From Streptomyces lunaelactis (GTDB lineage Bacteria; Actinomycetota; Actinomycetes; Streptomycetales; Streptomycetaceae): a stretch of 64,000 nt of DNA. Where the stretch lies: assembly GCF_003054555.1 (NCBI RefSeq), contig NZ_CP026305.1, forward strand, positions 1 to 64,000, given 5' to 3'. Under the pieces are notes generated by a model that was not told the origin of the DNA, searched no databases, and was given only the letters and a program-made list of their open reading frames with translations. Positions 7,856 through 17,709 of the stretch are shown piece after piece (position 1 is the first letter of the stretch; each line of letters starts with the position of its first letter). A program made the position numbers and the translations under genes.

Positions 7856-10096
7856 TCAGTCCACGAGCTCGCGCTCCCGGCGAGGGCGTGCCAGGCGCTG
7901 GACCGGGGAGATACGGCCCAGCTTCTCGCCCTCGACGTCCACGTTCGGCAGGAGCCAGTCGAGCCACTTGGGCAGCCACCAGGCGGACTTGCCGAGCAGT
8001 GCGAACAGGGCGGGCACGATCGCCATCCGGACGATGAAGGCGTCGAAGAGGACGGCGACGGCGAGGCCGAAGCCGATCATCTTGATCAGGTCGTTCTCCT
8101 CCATGATGAAGCCGGAGAAGACGCTGGCCATGATGATCGCGGCGGCGCTGACGACCCGGCCGCCGTAACGGAAGCCGGTGACGACCGCCTCGTCGGGCCG
8201 CGCCCCGTGGACGTACGCCTCCCGCATGCGGGTCACGAGGAAGACCTCGTAGTCCATCGCGAGGCCGAACACCACACCGATCATGAAGATCGGCATCGTG
8301 CTCATCACCGGGCCGGGCTGGTCGACGCCGAAGACGCCTGCCAGCCAGCCCCACTGGAAGACGGCCACGACCGCGCCGAGCGCCGCGCCCACCGACAGCA
8401 GGAAGCCGAGCGCCGCCTTGAGCGGTACGAGCACCGACCGGAAGACCACCATCAGGAGCAGGAACGCCAGGCCCACCACCAGGGCGAGATACGGCAGCAG
8501 CGCGTCGTCGAGCGTCTTGGAGAAGTCGATGAACAGCGCGGTCTGGCCGGTCACGAGGATCTCGGCGCCGGTGTCCGCCTCGAGGCCGCTCACGGTGTCG
8601 CGGATGGAGCGGACCAGTTCCTCTGTCTTGCCGTCGCTCGGCCCGGTGGCCGGGATGACGTTCAGGATCGCAGTGTCGCCCGCCTCGTTGACCGTGGCCG
8701 GGGACACCGAGGCCACGCCGTTCTCCTTGGCCAGGGCCTTGCCCACGCCGTCGGCCGCGGAGGCCGCGTCCTTGGCGTCGACGGTGACCATCAGCGGGCC
8801 GTTGAAGCCGGCGCCGAAGGACTCCGAGAGGATGTCGTACGCCTTGCGCTGCGTGGTGTCCGGCGCCATCGTGCCCTCGCCGGGCAGCCCGAGCTCCAGG
8901 CTGGCGGCCGGCACGGCGACGGCGCCCAGGCCCAGAACGCCGACGAGCAGGACGGCCACGGGGTGGCGCAGGGTGTAACCCGCCCAGCGGGCGCCCAGGT
9001 TGGGCTTGGCCTTGGCTGCCCGCTTGGCGGCCTTGCGCTGCTGGCGGGCCGAGAGCGGCTTGCCGTAGTGCTGCTTGCGGTCCCTGCGGCGCAGCACCTT
9101 GACGGGTGCGAAGCCGAGCAGCGCGGGGACGAGCGTAATCGCGATGAGTACGGCGACGGCGACGGTACCCGCCGCGGCCAGACCCATCTTGGTGAGCATC
9201 GGGATGTTGACGACGGCCAGGCCCGCCAGGGCGACGATGACCGTCAGACCGGCGAACACGACTGCCGAACCCGCGGTACCGGTGGCGCGTCCCGCGGCCT
9301 CCTCGCGGTCGCGGCCCTCGGCGATCTCGGCGCGGTAGCGGGAGACGATGAACAGCGCGTAGTCGATGCCGACCGCGAGGCCGAGCATCAGCGCCAGTGT
9401 GGATGTCGTGCTGGACAGGCCGAGGGTGGTGCCGAGCGCGGTGATACCGGAGATGCCGATTCCGACGCCGATGAGCGCGGTGAGCAGCGGCATGCCGGCG
9501 GCGATCACGGAGCCGAAGGTGATGAGCAGGACGAGGGCGGAGACGGCGACGCCGAGCTTCTCGCCCGTGCCGCCCATGGAGGCCTCAATCTTGACGGCGT
9601 CGCCGCCGGCCTCGACGGTCAGGCCCGTGCCACGGGCCTTGTCGGTCGCCTTGGTCAGCGCGTCGTGCGCCTCGTCGGTCAGCTTGGTGGCGGCGACCTT
9701 GTAGGTGACCACCGCGTAGGCGGTCGTGCCGTCCTTGCTGATGGCCTTCGCCTTGTACGGATCAGTGACCGCGGCGACCTGCGGGGCCCTGGACAAGTCG
9801 GCGACGAGCCCGGCCACTTCGGCCTTCTGCTCGGGGTCGGAGATCTTCTCGCCCTTGGGTGCGCGGACGACCACACGGGCGCTGGCGCCGTCCGCGCTCG
9901 CGGCCGGGAACTTCTCCTGAAGCAGGTCGAACGCCTTCTGGGACTCGGTCCCCGGCATCGAGAAAGTGTCGGCGGGCGGAGGAGGGGCGGAGGAGGCCGC
10001 GAAGCCGACTCCGCCGAAGATCAGCACCCATAGCAGTGCCATCAAGCCCCGCCGTCGGAAGGCGAGGCGGCCCAGTTTGTAGAGGAACGTAGCCAC
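7856..10096 (-). CDS. MMPL/RND-family membrane transporter
   Basis: A 746-residue protein with twelve predicted membrane segments in two MMPL repeats separated by large extracytoplasmic loops. Proton-relay motifs GIDYALFIVSRYRAEI in the first half and AMDYEVFLVTRMREAY in the second are the classical GxxxDY signatures. Actinomycete MMPL proteins export lipids, siderophores or antibiotics. GTG 10096 has a GGAG site upstream. Control regions upstream hold an 18-bp operator at 10152-10169 and box array C, which overlaps a minus-strand TTGTGC-N18-TACATT promoter. Export of the cluster product or self-resistance is inferred from location and shared control with the MFS pump. Confidence 0.9.
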   Translation of the reverse strand: MATFLYKLGRLAFRRRGLMALLWVLIFGGVGFAASSAPPPPADTFSMPGTESQKAFDLLQEKFPAASADGASARVVVRAPKGEKISDPEQKAEVAGLVADLSRAPQVAAVTDPYKAKAISKDGTTAYAVVTYKVAATKLTDEAHDALTKATDKARGTGLTVEAGGDAVKIEASMGGTGEKLGVAVSALVLLITFGSVIAAGMPLLTALIGVGIGISGITALGTTLGLSSTTSTLALMLGLAVGIDYALFIVSRYRAEIAEGRDREEAAGRATGTAGSAVVFAGLTVIVALAGLAVVNIPMLTKMGLAAAGTVAVAVLIAITLVPALLGFAPVKVLRRRDRKQHYGKPLSARQQRKAAKRAAKAKPNLGARWAGYTLRHPVAVLLVGVLGLGAVAVPAASLELGLPGEGTMAPDTTQRKAYDILSESFGAGFNGPLMVTVDAKDAASAADGVGKALAKENGVASVSPATVNEAGDTAILNVIPATGPSDGKTEELVRSIRDTVSGLEADTGAEILVTGQTALFIDFSKTLDDALLPYLALVVGLAFLLLMVVFRSVLVPLKAALGFLLSVGAALGAVVAVFQWGWLAGVFGVDQPGPVMSTMPIFMIGVVFGLAMDYEVFLVTRMREAYVHGARPDEAVVTGFRYGGRVVSAAAIIMASVFSGFIMEENDLIKMIGFGLAVAVLFDAFIVRMAIVPALFALLGKSAWWLPKWLDWLLPNVDVEGEKLGRISPVQRLARPRRERELVD

Positions 10097-10151
10097 GGCG
10101 AAAGGCTCCCGTCGGATCGGCAGGGAAGACAGCGGACACGGGGACTATATC

Positions 10152-10169
10152 AAACCGCACAGACGGTTT
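10152..10169. promoter_or_regulatory. Operator AAACCR-N6-CGGTTT, copy 1
   Basis: AAACCGCACAGACGGTTT, a palindrome with perfect 6-bp arms, 56 bp upstream of the MMPL start. The same 18-bp layout sits before the MFS gene (14085-14102). This is a typical TetR-family operator shape; the TetR gene at 14255 is the obvious candidate. Confidence 0.6.
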
Positions 10170-10183
10170 ACTTGGGTGCTGAC

Positions 10184-10253
10184 CGTACGTTGTGCGTTGC
10201 GCCGAACAATGTACCCACTAGCGAACGGTGTGCACAAGTCCGTACACTGTTCG
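10184..10253. promoter_or_regulatory. Array C: four 13-bp boxes, exact 19-bp pitch
   Basis: CGTACGTTGTGCG (10184), CGAACAATGTACC (10203), CGAACGGTGTGCA (10222) and CGTACACTGTTCG (10241). On the minus strand TTGTGC-N18-TACATT forms the likely MMPL promoter. The divergent P450 gene starts 290 bp away. Confidence 0.7.
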
Positions 10254-10360
10254 GCGAGCGCCTGGCACCCCTGGCGCTCCAGCGCCGGGCATGCCCGCAC
10301 AACCTGTGAGTGCCGGGCATTAAGAACCCGTCAGGAGTCGGATCTCAAGGGAAAAACAAA

Positions 10361-10372
10361 CCAGCATGCTGG
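10361..10372. promoter_or_regulatory. Perfect 12-bp palindrome CCAGCATGCTGG
   Basis: Lies in the leader of the second P450 gene, followed by an AT-rich TATATTT. It is a possible operator; no second copy was noticed. Confidence 0.3.
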
Positions 10373-10543
10373 TATATTTCTCTCGCGCTGGGCGGGTATC
10401 CCGGCACCGGCCGAACCTCGAACGCAGCCACCCCCCAGCCCGCTGCCGCACCCGGTGACCGGTTCCTCGCCGAACGATCCGGCCACGGGGTGCAGCAACT
10501 GCCCCGCCGGGGCAGGGGCTTTCACCCCAAGGAGAGAAGGAAC

Positions 10544-11773
10544 GTGTCGGAGCAAGCTGTCAGCCTGACGTCCGAATTCGTGAGTGATCCCGCCCGATAC
10601 CCGGAACTGCGCGAGCAGGGCCCGCTCGCCCGCGTCGTCCTCCCCCAACTCGAGACTCCGGTCTGGCTCGTCACCGGCTACGAGGACGCCAAGGCGGCTC
10701 TGAACGACCCGCGCTTCATCCGCGACAGCACCAAACTGCCGGGCCAGGAAGGCCCCAGCATCGTGGACCAGATGATCGCGGCGTACGGCCTGCCGGCGGA
10801 GTACAGCCAGTACCTGGGCATCCTCATGCTGCAGGACGGCACGGAGCACGCCCGGGTGCGCAAGCTGCTCACCCGCTCCTTCACCGCCCGGCGCGTCAAC
10901 GCGAGCCGTCCCCTGCTGGAGAAGCTCACCGCCGGCATCGTCGCCACCCGGTCCGCGATGGGCGAGGTGGTCGACCTGATCGAGGCGATCGGCTACCCCG
11001 TCGCCGGCGAGGCCCTGTGCCGGCTCATCGGCGTCGACGAGGCCGACCGGGCGGACGTGCAGTCCACGATCCGCCAGTACGCATCGGGCAACCCCGAGAC
11101 GTTCGTTCCGGCCCTGCAGAGCATCGTGGAGTACGCCAAGGATCTGATCGCGCGCCGCCGCGCCGAGCGGGGCGACGACCTGATCTCCGACCTGCTCGGC
11201 GCCGCCGACGAGGCCGGGGCGAAGGACGCGCTCTCCGAGACCGAGCTGATCGCGATATTCCTGCTGCTGGTCAACACCGGTATCACGCCTCCCGCCGAGT
11301 TCCTGTGCAGGGCGGTCCTCGCGCTGCTCGACCATCCGGACCAGCTGGCGAAGCTGCGCGCGCAGCCGGAGATCCTGGGCTCGCACGCCGTCCCGGAGTT
11401 GCTGCGCTTCCTCACCTCCGCGCCGATGAGCGCCCCGATGTACGCGACCGAGGACCTCGAGTTCCAGGGGTGCCCGGTCAAGCAGGGCGAGGCGGTGAGC
11501 GCCTCGCTGCTCGCCCTGAACCACGACCCGCGTGAGTTCGCCGCCCCCGAGAAGCTCGACCTCACCCGCGAGCTCGGCTCCGGCACCGGGCACATGGCGT
11601 TCGGCCACGGCCCGCACCTGTGCATCGGTGCGGCACTGTCCCGCATGCAGACCGAGGTCGTCATCGACCAGCTTCTCCTCAAGCACGAGGGCCTGCAGGT
11701 CGCGGGCGAACGCGAGTACCGGGGGCAGCCGGGTGAGGGCATGCACCTCATCAACCTGCCGGTGCGCTTCTGA
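10544..11773 (+). CDS. Cytochrome P450 with atypical I-helix
   Basis: A 409-residue P450. The heme loop FGHGPHLCIG has ligand Cys360 and the ExxR motif is in ELLRFL. The I-helix reads NTGITP at 244-249, so the usual acidic residue before the conserved Thr is Ile247 and the following residue is Pro. The acid-alcohol pair delivers protons for oxygen activation; its loss occurs in P450s doing coupling or other non-standard chemistry. GTG 10544 is preceded by AAGGAGAG. No ferredoxin gene is adjacent, so the partner may be the one at 6823. Product tailoring is inferred from neighbourhood. Confidence 0.88.
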   Translation: MSEQAVSLTSEFVSDPARYPELREQGPLARVVLPQLETPVWLVTGYEDAKAALNDPRFIRDSTKLPGQEGPSIVDQMIAAYGLPAEYSQYLGILMLQDGTEHARVRKLLTRSFTARRVNASRPLLEKLTAGIVATRSAMGEVVDLIEAIGYPVAGEALCRLIGVDEADRADVQSTIRQYASGNPETFVPALQSIVEYAKDLIARRRAERGDDLISDLLGAADEAGAKDALSETELIAIFLLLVNTGITPPAEFLCRAVLALLDHPDQLAKLRAQPEILGSHAVPELLRFLTSAPMSAPMYATEDLEFQGCPVKQGEAVSASLLALNHDPREFAAPEKLDLTRELGSGTGHMAFGHGPHLCIGAALSRMQTEVVIDQLLLKHEGLQVAGEREYRGQPGEGMHLINLPVRF

Positions 11774-11835
11774 GGCACCACTGACCGTCCTGCCCGGGGA
11801 GGGTTTGCCACGAACCCTCCCCCGGCTTGCCTGCG

Positions 11836-12309
11836 TCATGGCCACCGGCTCGCGCGAAAGGGCGCGGTCAGCACGGGCGCCGTGTACGCCACGGGGACGG
11901 GGGCGTCAACGCCGGGGCACGGGGTGACCGCCTCCTGGACCCGGACGGCCGGCATGCCGTGCAGCCGGCCGCCGGACACCTGCCAGCCGCACGCGAGCGG
12001 CCTGGGTCCGCCCAGGGTCTGCACGATCAGGACGGCGAACTCGACGCGGGCGCCGACGAGTCCGAGGGCGAGCGCGATCTCGACCCGCCACAGTTCATCG
12101 GACACCGCGTCGAGCCGGTCCGTGAGGGTCACCGTGGCCTCGGCCACGACGTACAGTCCGTCGGCCTCCTGGGCGCTGTAGCAGAGCTGGTGGACGCCGG
12201 GCCCAAGGGCGCTGAGCACCTGGGCGAGCGCGAGGCCCGCGCGGCGCCGTCCGCGCCGGGTCGATGCGTCACCGGGGACACGCGGGACGGGAGTCCTGGT
12301 CCTGGCCAC
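11836..12309 (-). CDS. Hypothetical protein
   Basis: A 157-residue basic protein, without recognised domain. The centre is hydrophobic and regular (LALAQVLSALGPGVHQL, LWRVEIALALGLVGA, VEFAVLIVQTLGG). GTG 12309 is favoured because AAGGAGGA sits nine bases upstream. It lies between the P450 and MFS genes on the MFS strand, 120 bp after the MFS stop, and may be co-transcribed with the pump. An overlapping frame on the other strand has poorer start context and was discarded. Confidence 0.45.
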   Translation of the reverse strand: MARTRTPVPRVPGDASTRRGRRRAGLALAQVLSALGPGVHQLCYSAQEADGLYVVAEATVTLTDRLDAVSDELWRVEIALALGLVGARVEFAVLIVQTLGGPRPLACGWQVSGGRLHGMPAVRVQEAVTPCPGVDAPVPVAYTAPVLTAPFRASRWP

Positions 12310-12429
12310 AGCGGTCGCTCCTCCTTGGGGAAGTCGAGTCGGGACTGCGCGCGACGTGGCGGTGACCGCGACCGGCGTGGGGTTGCCACGGGCCGCGGTC
12401 ACCGCGCGCAGTAGGCCGCTTGCCGGGGA

Positions 12430-14025
12430 TCAGCGACCGGCCTCGACGGCCCCGCTCCCCGCGACCTCCTTCACCGCACCGGCCTGCTCGGAGCCGGTCT
12501 GCTCCGGGTCGGGCTGCGCGGAGTTGCTCTGCTCCGAGTCGGTCCCGGCGGTCTCCTCCGCGGCGGCGACCCTGCCGCCCTTGATGAGGAAGAGCGCCAG
12601 TACGGCGGCGCCCACGACACCGGCCGCGCCCGCCAGGAAACTGGCGGACATGGCGTCGGAGAAGGCCTGGCGTGCGAACTCGAGCAGCGAGTCGTCCTTG
12701 GTCTGCTCGGCGATGGCGAGCGCGTCGACGATCGAGTCCTTGGCCTGCTCGGGCGCCGAGTCCGGCATGGCGCCGGTGTAGGTGCCCGACAGGACGGCGC
12801 CCAGAACGGCCACACCCAGAGCCGCACCGGCCTGCTGGATGGTGTCGTTGAGCGCGGATCCGACACCGGCGTGCTCCTCCGGCACGGCCCCCATCAGGGC
12901 CGCGATGACCGCCGGCATCGCCAGACCGCTGCCCGCACCCATGAGGAGCATGGACGCGATCAGCGGCCCCCAGCCGTCGCCGACCGAGAGGGTCGACAGC
13001 ACTGCGAACCCGGCCGCGATGACGAGCAGGCCGGCCACGGCGATGATGCGGTTGCCGGTCTTGGGGATCAGGGCGGCGCCGATGCCGTTGAACACCAGGG
13101 TCGCCACGGCCAGCGGCGTGAAGGCCAGACCGGTCTCGGTGGGCGTGTAGTCCAGTACGTACTGCAGGTACTGGGTGAGCACCAGCATCAGACCGCCGTT
13201 GGCGAACGTCAGCAGTACGAGCGAGAAGCTGGCGCCGGTGAAGACACGGTTGCGGAACAGGCTCGGCGGCACCATCGGCGATTCGACGCGGCTCTCCCAG
13301 ACGGCGAACGCCACCAGACCGACGACGGCCAGGGCGAGCGAGATCTGGGTACTGGCGTGGCCGAGGCCGTCCTTGGGCAGTTCGTTGATCGTCCAGACCA
13401 GCGAGGCCATGCCGACCATGGACAGCACCATGCCGACGGGGTCGGCCTTGCGCCAGGGCCCCTTGGACTCGTCCATCAGGATCAGGGCCGCGATGATCGC
13501 GAGGGCCGCGATCGGGATGTTGATCAGGAAGACCGAGCCCCACCAGAACTTGGCGATCAGCGCACCGCCCAGCACCGGACCGCCGACCAGGCCGAGCATG
13601 GCCACCGCACTCCAGGCGGCGATCGCCTTGGGCCGCTCCTCGTCGTCGAAGACGGTGATGAGGATGGACAGCGTGCTCGGCATCACCAGAGCACCGCCGA
13701 CGCCCATCAGGACGCGGGCGAGGATCAGCTGTTCAGGACTGTCGGCCCAGGTGGCCAGGACCGACGCGGCACCGAAGGCCGCAAGTCCGATGATCATGAT
13801 GCGCCGTCGCCCGAACCGGTCGGACATGCTGCCCGCGGGCAGCAGGAGGCCGGCGAAGACCAGCATGTACGACTCGATGATCCACTGAATGTCCTGGGGG
13901 CTCGCCTTCAGGTCCTCCGCAAGGGGCGGAACCGCCACGGTGAGCACCATGTTGTCGATGACCAGCACCAGCGTGCTGAGGCAGAGCACGATCAGGATGA
14001 GCCAACGTCGCGGATGACGTTCCAT
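12430..14025 (-). CDS. MFS drug exporter (DHA2, EmrB/QacA type)
   Basis: A 531-residue protein with about 14 membrane helices. The loop 2-3 motif GSMSDRFGRRRIM and the helix 5 antiporter motif (GGPVLGGALI) mark it as a DHA2-family proton-drug antiporter. The C-terminus is an acidic Glu/Ser-rich tail. It is divergent from a TetR gene with 229 bp between them, the standard repressor-pump arrangement. The intergenic region holds the 18-bp operator at 14085 and box array D with minus-strand TTGCGA-N17-TACAGT. A role in export of or resistance to the NRPS product is inferred. Confidence 0.9.
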   Translation of the reverse strand: MERHPRRWLILIVLCLSTLVLVIDNMVLTVAVPPLAEDLKASPQDIQWIIESYMLVFAGLLLPAGSMSDRFGRRRIMIIGLAAFGAASVLATWADSPEQLILARVLMGVGGALVMPSTLSILITVFDDEERPKAIAAWSAVAMLGLVGGPVLGGALIAKFWWGSVFLINIPIAALAIIAALILMDESKGPWRKADPVGMVLSMVGMASLVWTINELPKDGLGHASTQISLALAVVGLVAFAVWESRVESPMVPPSLFRNRVFTGASFSLVLLTFANGGLMLVLTQYLQYVLDYTPTETGLAFTPLAVATLVFNGIGAALIPKTGNRIIAVAGLLVIAAGFAVLSTLSVGDGWGPLIASMLLMGAGSGLAMPAVIAALMGAVPEEHAGVGSALNDTIQQAGAALGVAVLGAVLSGTYTGAMPDSAPEQAKDSIVDALAIAEQTKDDSLLEFARQAFSDAMSASFLAGAAGVVGAAVLALFLIKGGRVAAAEETAGTDSEQSNSAQPDPEQTGSEQAGAVKEVAGSGAVEAGR

Positions 14026-14084
14026 CTTGAAACCTCTCGAACGGTGTGGGCGGGGCGCCCAGTGGGGGAACCTACAGGATTATC

Positions 14085-14102
14085 AAACCAACGTAGCGGT
14101 TT
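14085..14102. promoter_or_regulatory. Operator AAACCR-N6-CGGTTT, copy 2
   Basis: AAACCAACGTAGCGGTTT, 60 bp upstream of the MFS start; arms differ in one position from the copy before the MMPL gene. Probably the TetR site that represses the pump. Confidence 0.55.
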
Positions 14103-14144
14103 TTTATCTGGAGCCCATCCGGCTTCGAGCCAATCTCGTGCCTT

Positions 14145-14213
14145 CGTACGCTGTTCGGCTTGCCGCACACTGTATGATGGACGCACGACGTTCGCAATCC
14201 CGCACGACGTGCG
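14145..14213. promoter_or_regulatory. Array D: four 13-bp boxes between MFS and TetR genes
   Basis: CGTACGCTGTTCG (14145), CGCACACTGTATG (14164), CGCACGACGTTCG (14182) and CGCACGACGTGCG (14201), pitch 19, 18, 19. The minus strand contains TTGCGA-N17-TACAGT for the MFS gene. Confidence 0.7.
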
Positions 14214-14254
14214 GATCAAGCGCTATCCTGAGGTGACGAAAGAAGGAGGCCCAC

Positions 14255-14980
14255 ATGCCCGCCAAGGAGCAGGTGATCCAATCGGTGTGGACCCGCCCGC
14301 GCCGCGTTCGGCGTGAGCAGCCGTCGCTGAGCCAGGAACAGATCGTGGCCGAGGCGATCCGGCTGCTGGACGCCGATGGAATCGAAGCCCTGAGCATGCG
14401 GCGCCTGGGCGCCCGTCTGAACGCCGGTGCCACCTCGCTGTACTCGTATGTGGCCAACAAGGACGAGCTGATCGAGCTGGTCGTGGACGAGGTCTACGGC
14501 GAGATGGAAGTCCCGGACGCCGACGATCCGGAGGGCTGGCGCTCGGCAGCAGCCCGCAGTGCCCAGAGCCTGCGGGCCACCATCCTCAGGCACCCGTGGC
14601 TTGTTTCCGTGCTCGGCCGTGCCGGGTTCTCCTCTCTCGGCCCGAACATGATGCGGAACACCGACCGCATGCTCGCGGTGTTCGAGGCGGGCGGTTACGA
14701 CCTGGACGAGGCCGACCACGCCATGAAGGCCCTTCTCGCCTATGTCGTCGGGATGGGCACCAGCGAGGCCGCGTGGCTGACGGCGCTCGCCCGCAGCGGG
14801 AAGAGCCAGGAGGAGTGGGTCGAAGGTCTGTGGCCGGCCGTGGAAGCGGCCGCGCAGCCGTACCCGCGACTGCGTGCCTGGTGCGCGTCACGCCGCACCG
14901 GTGACCCGATGGGCAGCAGCTCGACGGACATTTTCTCCTACGGCCTCGACCGGCTGCTCGACGGCCTGGGGAAGGCCTAG
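14255..14980 (+). CDS. TetR-family repressor
   Basis: A 241-residue protein. The helix-turn-helix lies at about 28-72 (LSQEQIVAEAIRLLDADG, MRRLGARLNAGATSLYSYV). The remainder fits the ligand-binding TetR C-terminal domain common in actinomycetes (RATILRHPWLVSVLGRAGF). ATG 14255 has GAAGGAGG just upstream. It is divergent from the MFS pump and probably represses it; the identical operator before the MMPL gene makes that a second target. Ligand is unknown but may be the cluster product or an intermediate. A pair of strong hairpins follows the gene. Confidence 0.9.
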   Translation: MPAKEQVIQSVWTRPRRVRREQPSLSQEQIVAEAIRLLDADGIEALSMRRLGARLNAGATSLYSYVANKDELIELVVDEVYGEMEVPDADDPEGWRSAAARSAQSLRATILRHPWLVSVLGRAGFSSLGPNMMRNTDRMLAVFEAGGYDLDEADHAMKALLAYVVGMGTSEAAWLTALARSGKSQEEWVEGLWPAVEAAAQPYPRLRAWCASRRTGDPMGSSSTDIFSYGLDRLLDGLGKA

Positions 14981-15002
14981 GACAGGCCCGAGGTCCTGGA
15001 GT

Positions 15003-15033
15003 CGTCGGGTACGTCGCTGCGACGTACCCGACG
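15003..15033 (+). terminator. Hairpin 1 after tetR
   Basis: CGTCGGGTACGTCG, loop CTG, and the perfect complement give a 14-bp stem 23 bp after the TetR stop. Confidence 0.75.
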
Positions 15034-15077
15034 CCCCGCCGGGACTGCACGGCGAAGGCGGGAGCCCGGAAGTGCGG

Positions 15078-15128
15078 ACAGCCGTCGCCGGACCCTGCCC
15101 GGGGCGGGCAGGGTCCGGCGACGGCTGT
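15078..15128. terminator. Hairpin 2, perfect 23-bp stem
   Basis: Arms 15078-15100 and 15106-15128 are perfectly complementary around GGGGC. The stem sits between convergent tetR and argC and probably terminates both transcripts. Confidence 0.8.
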
Positions 15129-15195
15129 TCCGGCGGTGGCGGGCGTTCAGGTCCGTGGTGCGACCCGGCCGCCCTGCCCCGCCCTTGAGGCACGA

Positions 15196-15255
15196 TGGGT
15201 GAGGTGCCTTCGTACGGCGCCTTGGCTCGTGGGTGGGGCGCCTTCGTGCGGCGCC
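15196..15255. repeat. Tandem repeat between tetR and argC
   Basis: Two 26-bp units (15196-15221 and 15230-15255) match at 23 positions, period 34 bp, each ending CCTTCGTRCGGCGCC. Shorter GGCGCCCCGGACGT copies follow at about 15308-15335. Function unknown. Confidence 0.5.
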
Positions 15256-15349
15256 GTTGATAACGGCGCGTCCTGGGGATGCCGCCCACGACGGCATCTC
15301 GGTGCGGCGCCCCGGACGTTGGCGCCCCGGACGTCGGCGGCGATGGCAC

Positions 15350-16429
<1,080 letters not shown>

Positions 16430-16455
16430 TCACCAGTGTTGATCATGGACACTTC

Positions 16456-17709
16456 TCAGACGTGAGCGAAACGCTCGGCGCGTACTTCGGTGAGGGCGTC
16501 GACTGCCGTCGTCGCCCGGCGCCACCCCTCGTGGACCTGGTCCAGTACGCGGGGCAGCGTGCGGAGGAACGTCTCCACCTCCTCGTCGCTGATGATCAGC
16601 GGCGGGGCGAGCCGTATCACCTCCGGCGAGACGGCGTTCACCAGCAGACCCGCCTCCTCGGCCGCCTGCTGCGCCTGGAGGGCGAGCGGCTCGGCGAGGG
16701 CGATGCCCATCAGGAGCCCCGCTCCGCGTACCTGGGCGACCAGTGGGTGACGTAGCGCCTCGATGCCACGGCGCAACTTCTCGCCCTGCCGCCCGACATG
16801 GTGCAGGAGGTCTTCGCCGGCGATGGTGTCGAGTACGGCGAGAGCCGCGGCGCAGGCGACCGGATTGCCGCCGAAGGTGGTGCCGTGCGAACCCGGACCC
16901 ATCAGCTCGGCCGCCTTGCCGAAGGCGAGAGTCGCGCCGATCGGCAGCCCTCCGCCGAGGCCCTTGGCGAGCGTGACCAGGTCCGGCTCGATGCCCTGCG
17001 CCTGGTGCTCGAACCAGTGGCCCGTCCGGCCGATGCCGGTCTGCACCTCGTCCAGAGCCAGCAGCGCCCCGGCGGCCCGGGTGATCTCACGGGCGGCGGC
17101 CAGATAGCCGGGCGGCGGGACGATCACACCGTTCTCGCCCTGCACCGGCTCAAGGACCACCAGGGCGGTGTCCTGGGTGACGGCCCGGCGCAGGGCCTCG
17201 GCATCTCCGTACTCGACGAAGGTGACATCGGCCGCGAAGGGCTCGAAGGGAATGCGCTTGGCGGGCTGGCCCGTCACCGACAGGGCGCCCATGGTGCGGC
17301 CGTGGAAGCCGCCCCGGGCGGCCACCATGTGCCGGCGCCCCGTGAGGCGGCCGATCTTGAAGGCCGCCTCGTTGGCCTCGGCACCGGAGTTGCAGAAGAA
17401 AACCCGGCCGGCGCGGCCCGCCAGCTGAAGGAGCCGCTCGGCGAGCAGGACCGGCTCCTGTGCGATGAACAGGTTCGAGACATGGCCGAGCCGGCCGACC
17501 TGCTCGCTGACGGCCTGGACGACGGCCGGATGCGCGGTGCCCAGGGAGTTGACGGCGATCCCGCCGAGGAAGTCCAGGTACTTCTTGCCGTCGGCGTCCC
17601 AGAAGGCGGCGCCCTCGCCGCGCACCAGCGGCACGCGCGGGGTGCCGTAGTTGCCCATCAGCGACCCCTGCCAGCGCTGAATGAGCTCCGTATTCCCGGC
17701 CTCGCTCAT
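16456..17709 (-). CDS. argD: Acetylornithine aminotransferase
   Basis: A 417-residue class III PLP aminotransferase. Lys249 in [14 protein letters not shown] is the Schiff-base lysine, and [11 protein letters not shown] carries the PLP-ring Asp. It converts N-acetylglutamate semialdehyde to N-acetylornithine using glutamate. The start overlaps the argB stop by 4 bp, so the two are translationally coupled. Family members often also act on succinyldiaminopimelate or ornithine, but the neighbours point to the ArgD role. Confidence 0.94.
   Translation of the reverse strand: MSEAGNTELIQRWQGSLMGNYGTPRVPLVRGEGAAFWDADGKKYLDFLGGIAVNSLGTAHPAVVQAVSEQVGRLGHVSNLFIAQEPVLLAERLLQLAGRAGRVFFCNSGAEANEAAFKIGRLTGRRHMVAARGGFHGRTMGALSVTGQPAKRIPFEPFAADVTFVEYGDAEALRRAVTQDTALVVLEPVQGENGVIVPPPGYLAAAREITRAAGALLALDEVQTGIGRTGHWFEHQAQGIEPDLVTLAKGLGGGLPIGATLAFGKAAELMGPGSHGTTFGGNPVACAAALAVLDTIAGEDLLHHVGRQGEKLRRGIEALRHPLVAQVRGAGLLMGIALAEPLALQAQQAAEEAGLLVNAVSPEVIRLAPPLIISDEEVETFLRTLPRVLDQVHEGWRRATTAVDALTEVRAERFAHV

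Noticed and set aside
7628..10033. Long plus-strand frame (about 800 codons) across the MMPL gene
   Set aside because: It is the antisense shadow of a well-conserved transporter with GxxxDY motifs; the translation is a Gly/Arg/Asp-rich low-complexity string.
11827..12414. Plus-strand frame between the P450 and MFS genes
   Set aside because: Weaker start context than the minus-strand gene at 11836-12309, which has a strong AAGGAGGA site; low-complexity translation.
12871..14316. Plus-strand frame of 481 codons across the MFS gene and its promoter
   Set aside because: Antisense to a clear MFS transporter; translation rich in His, Gln, Asp and Gly without fold signature.
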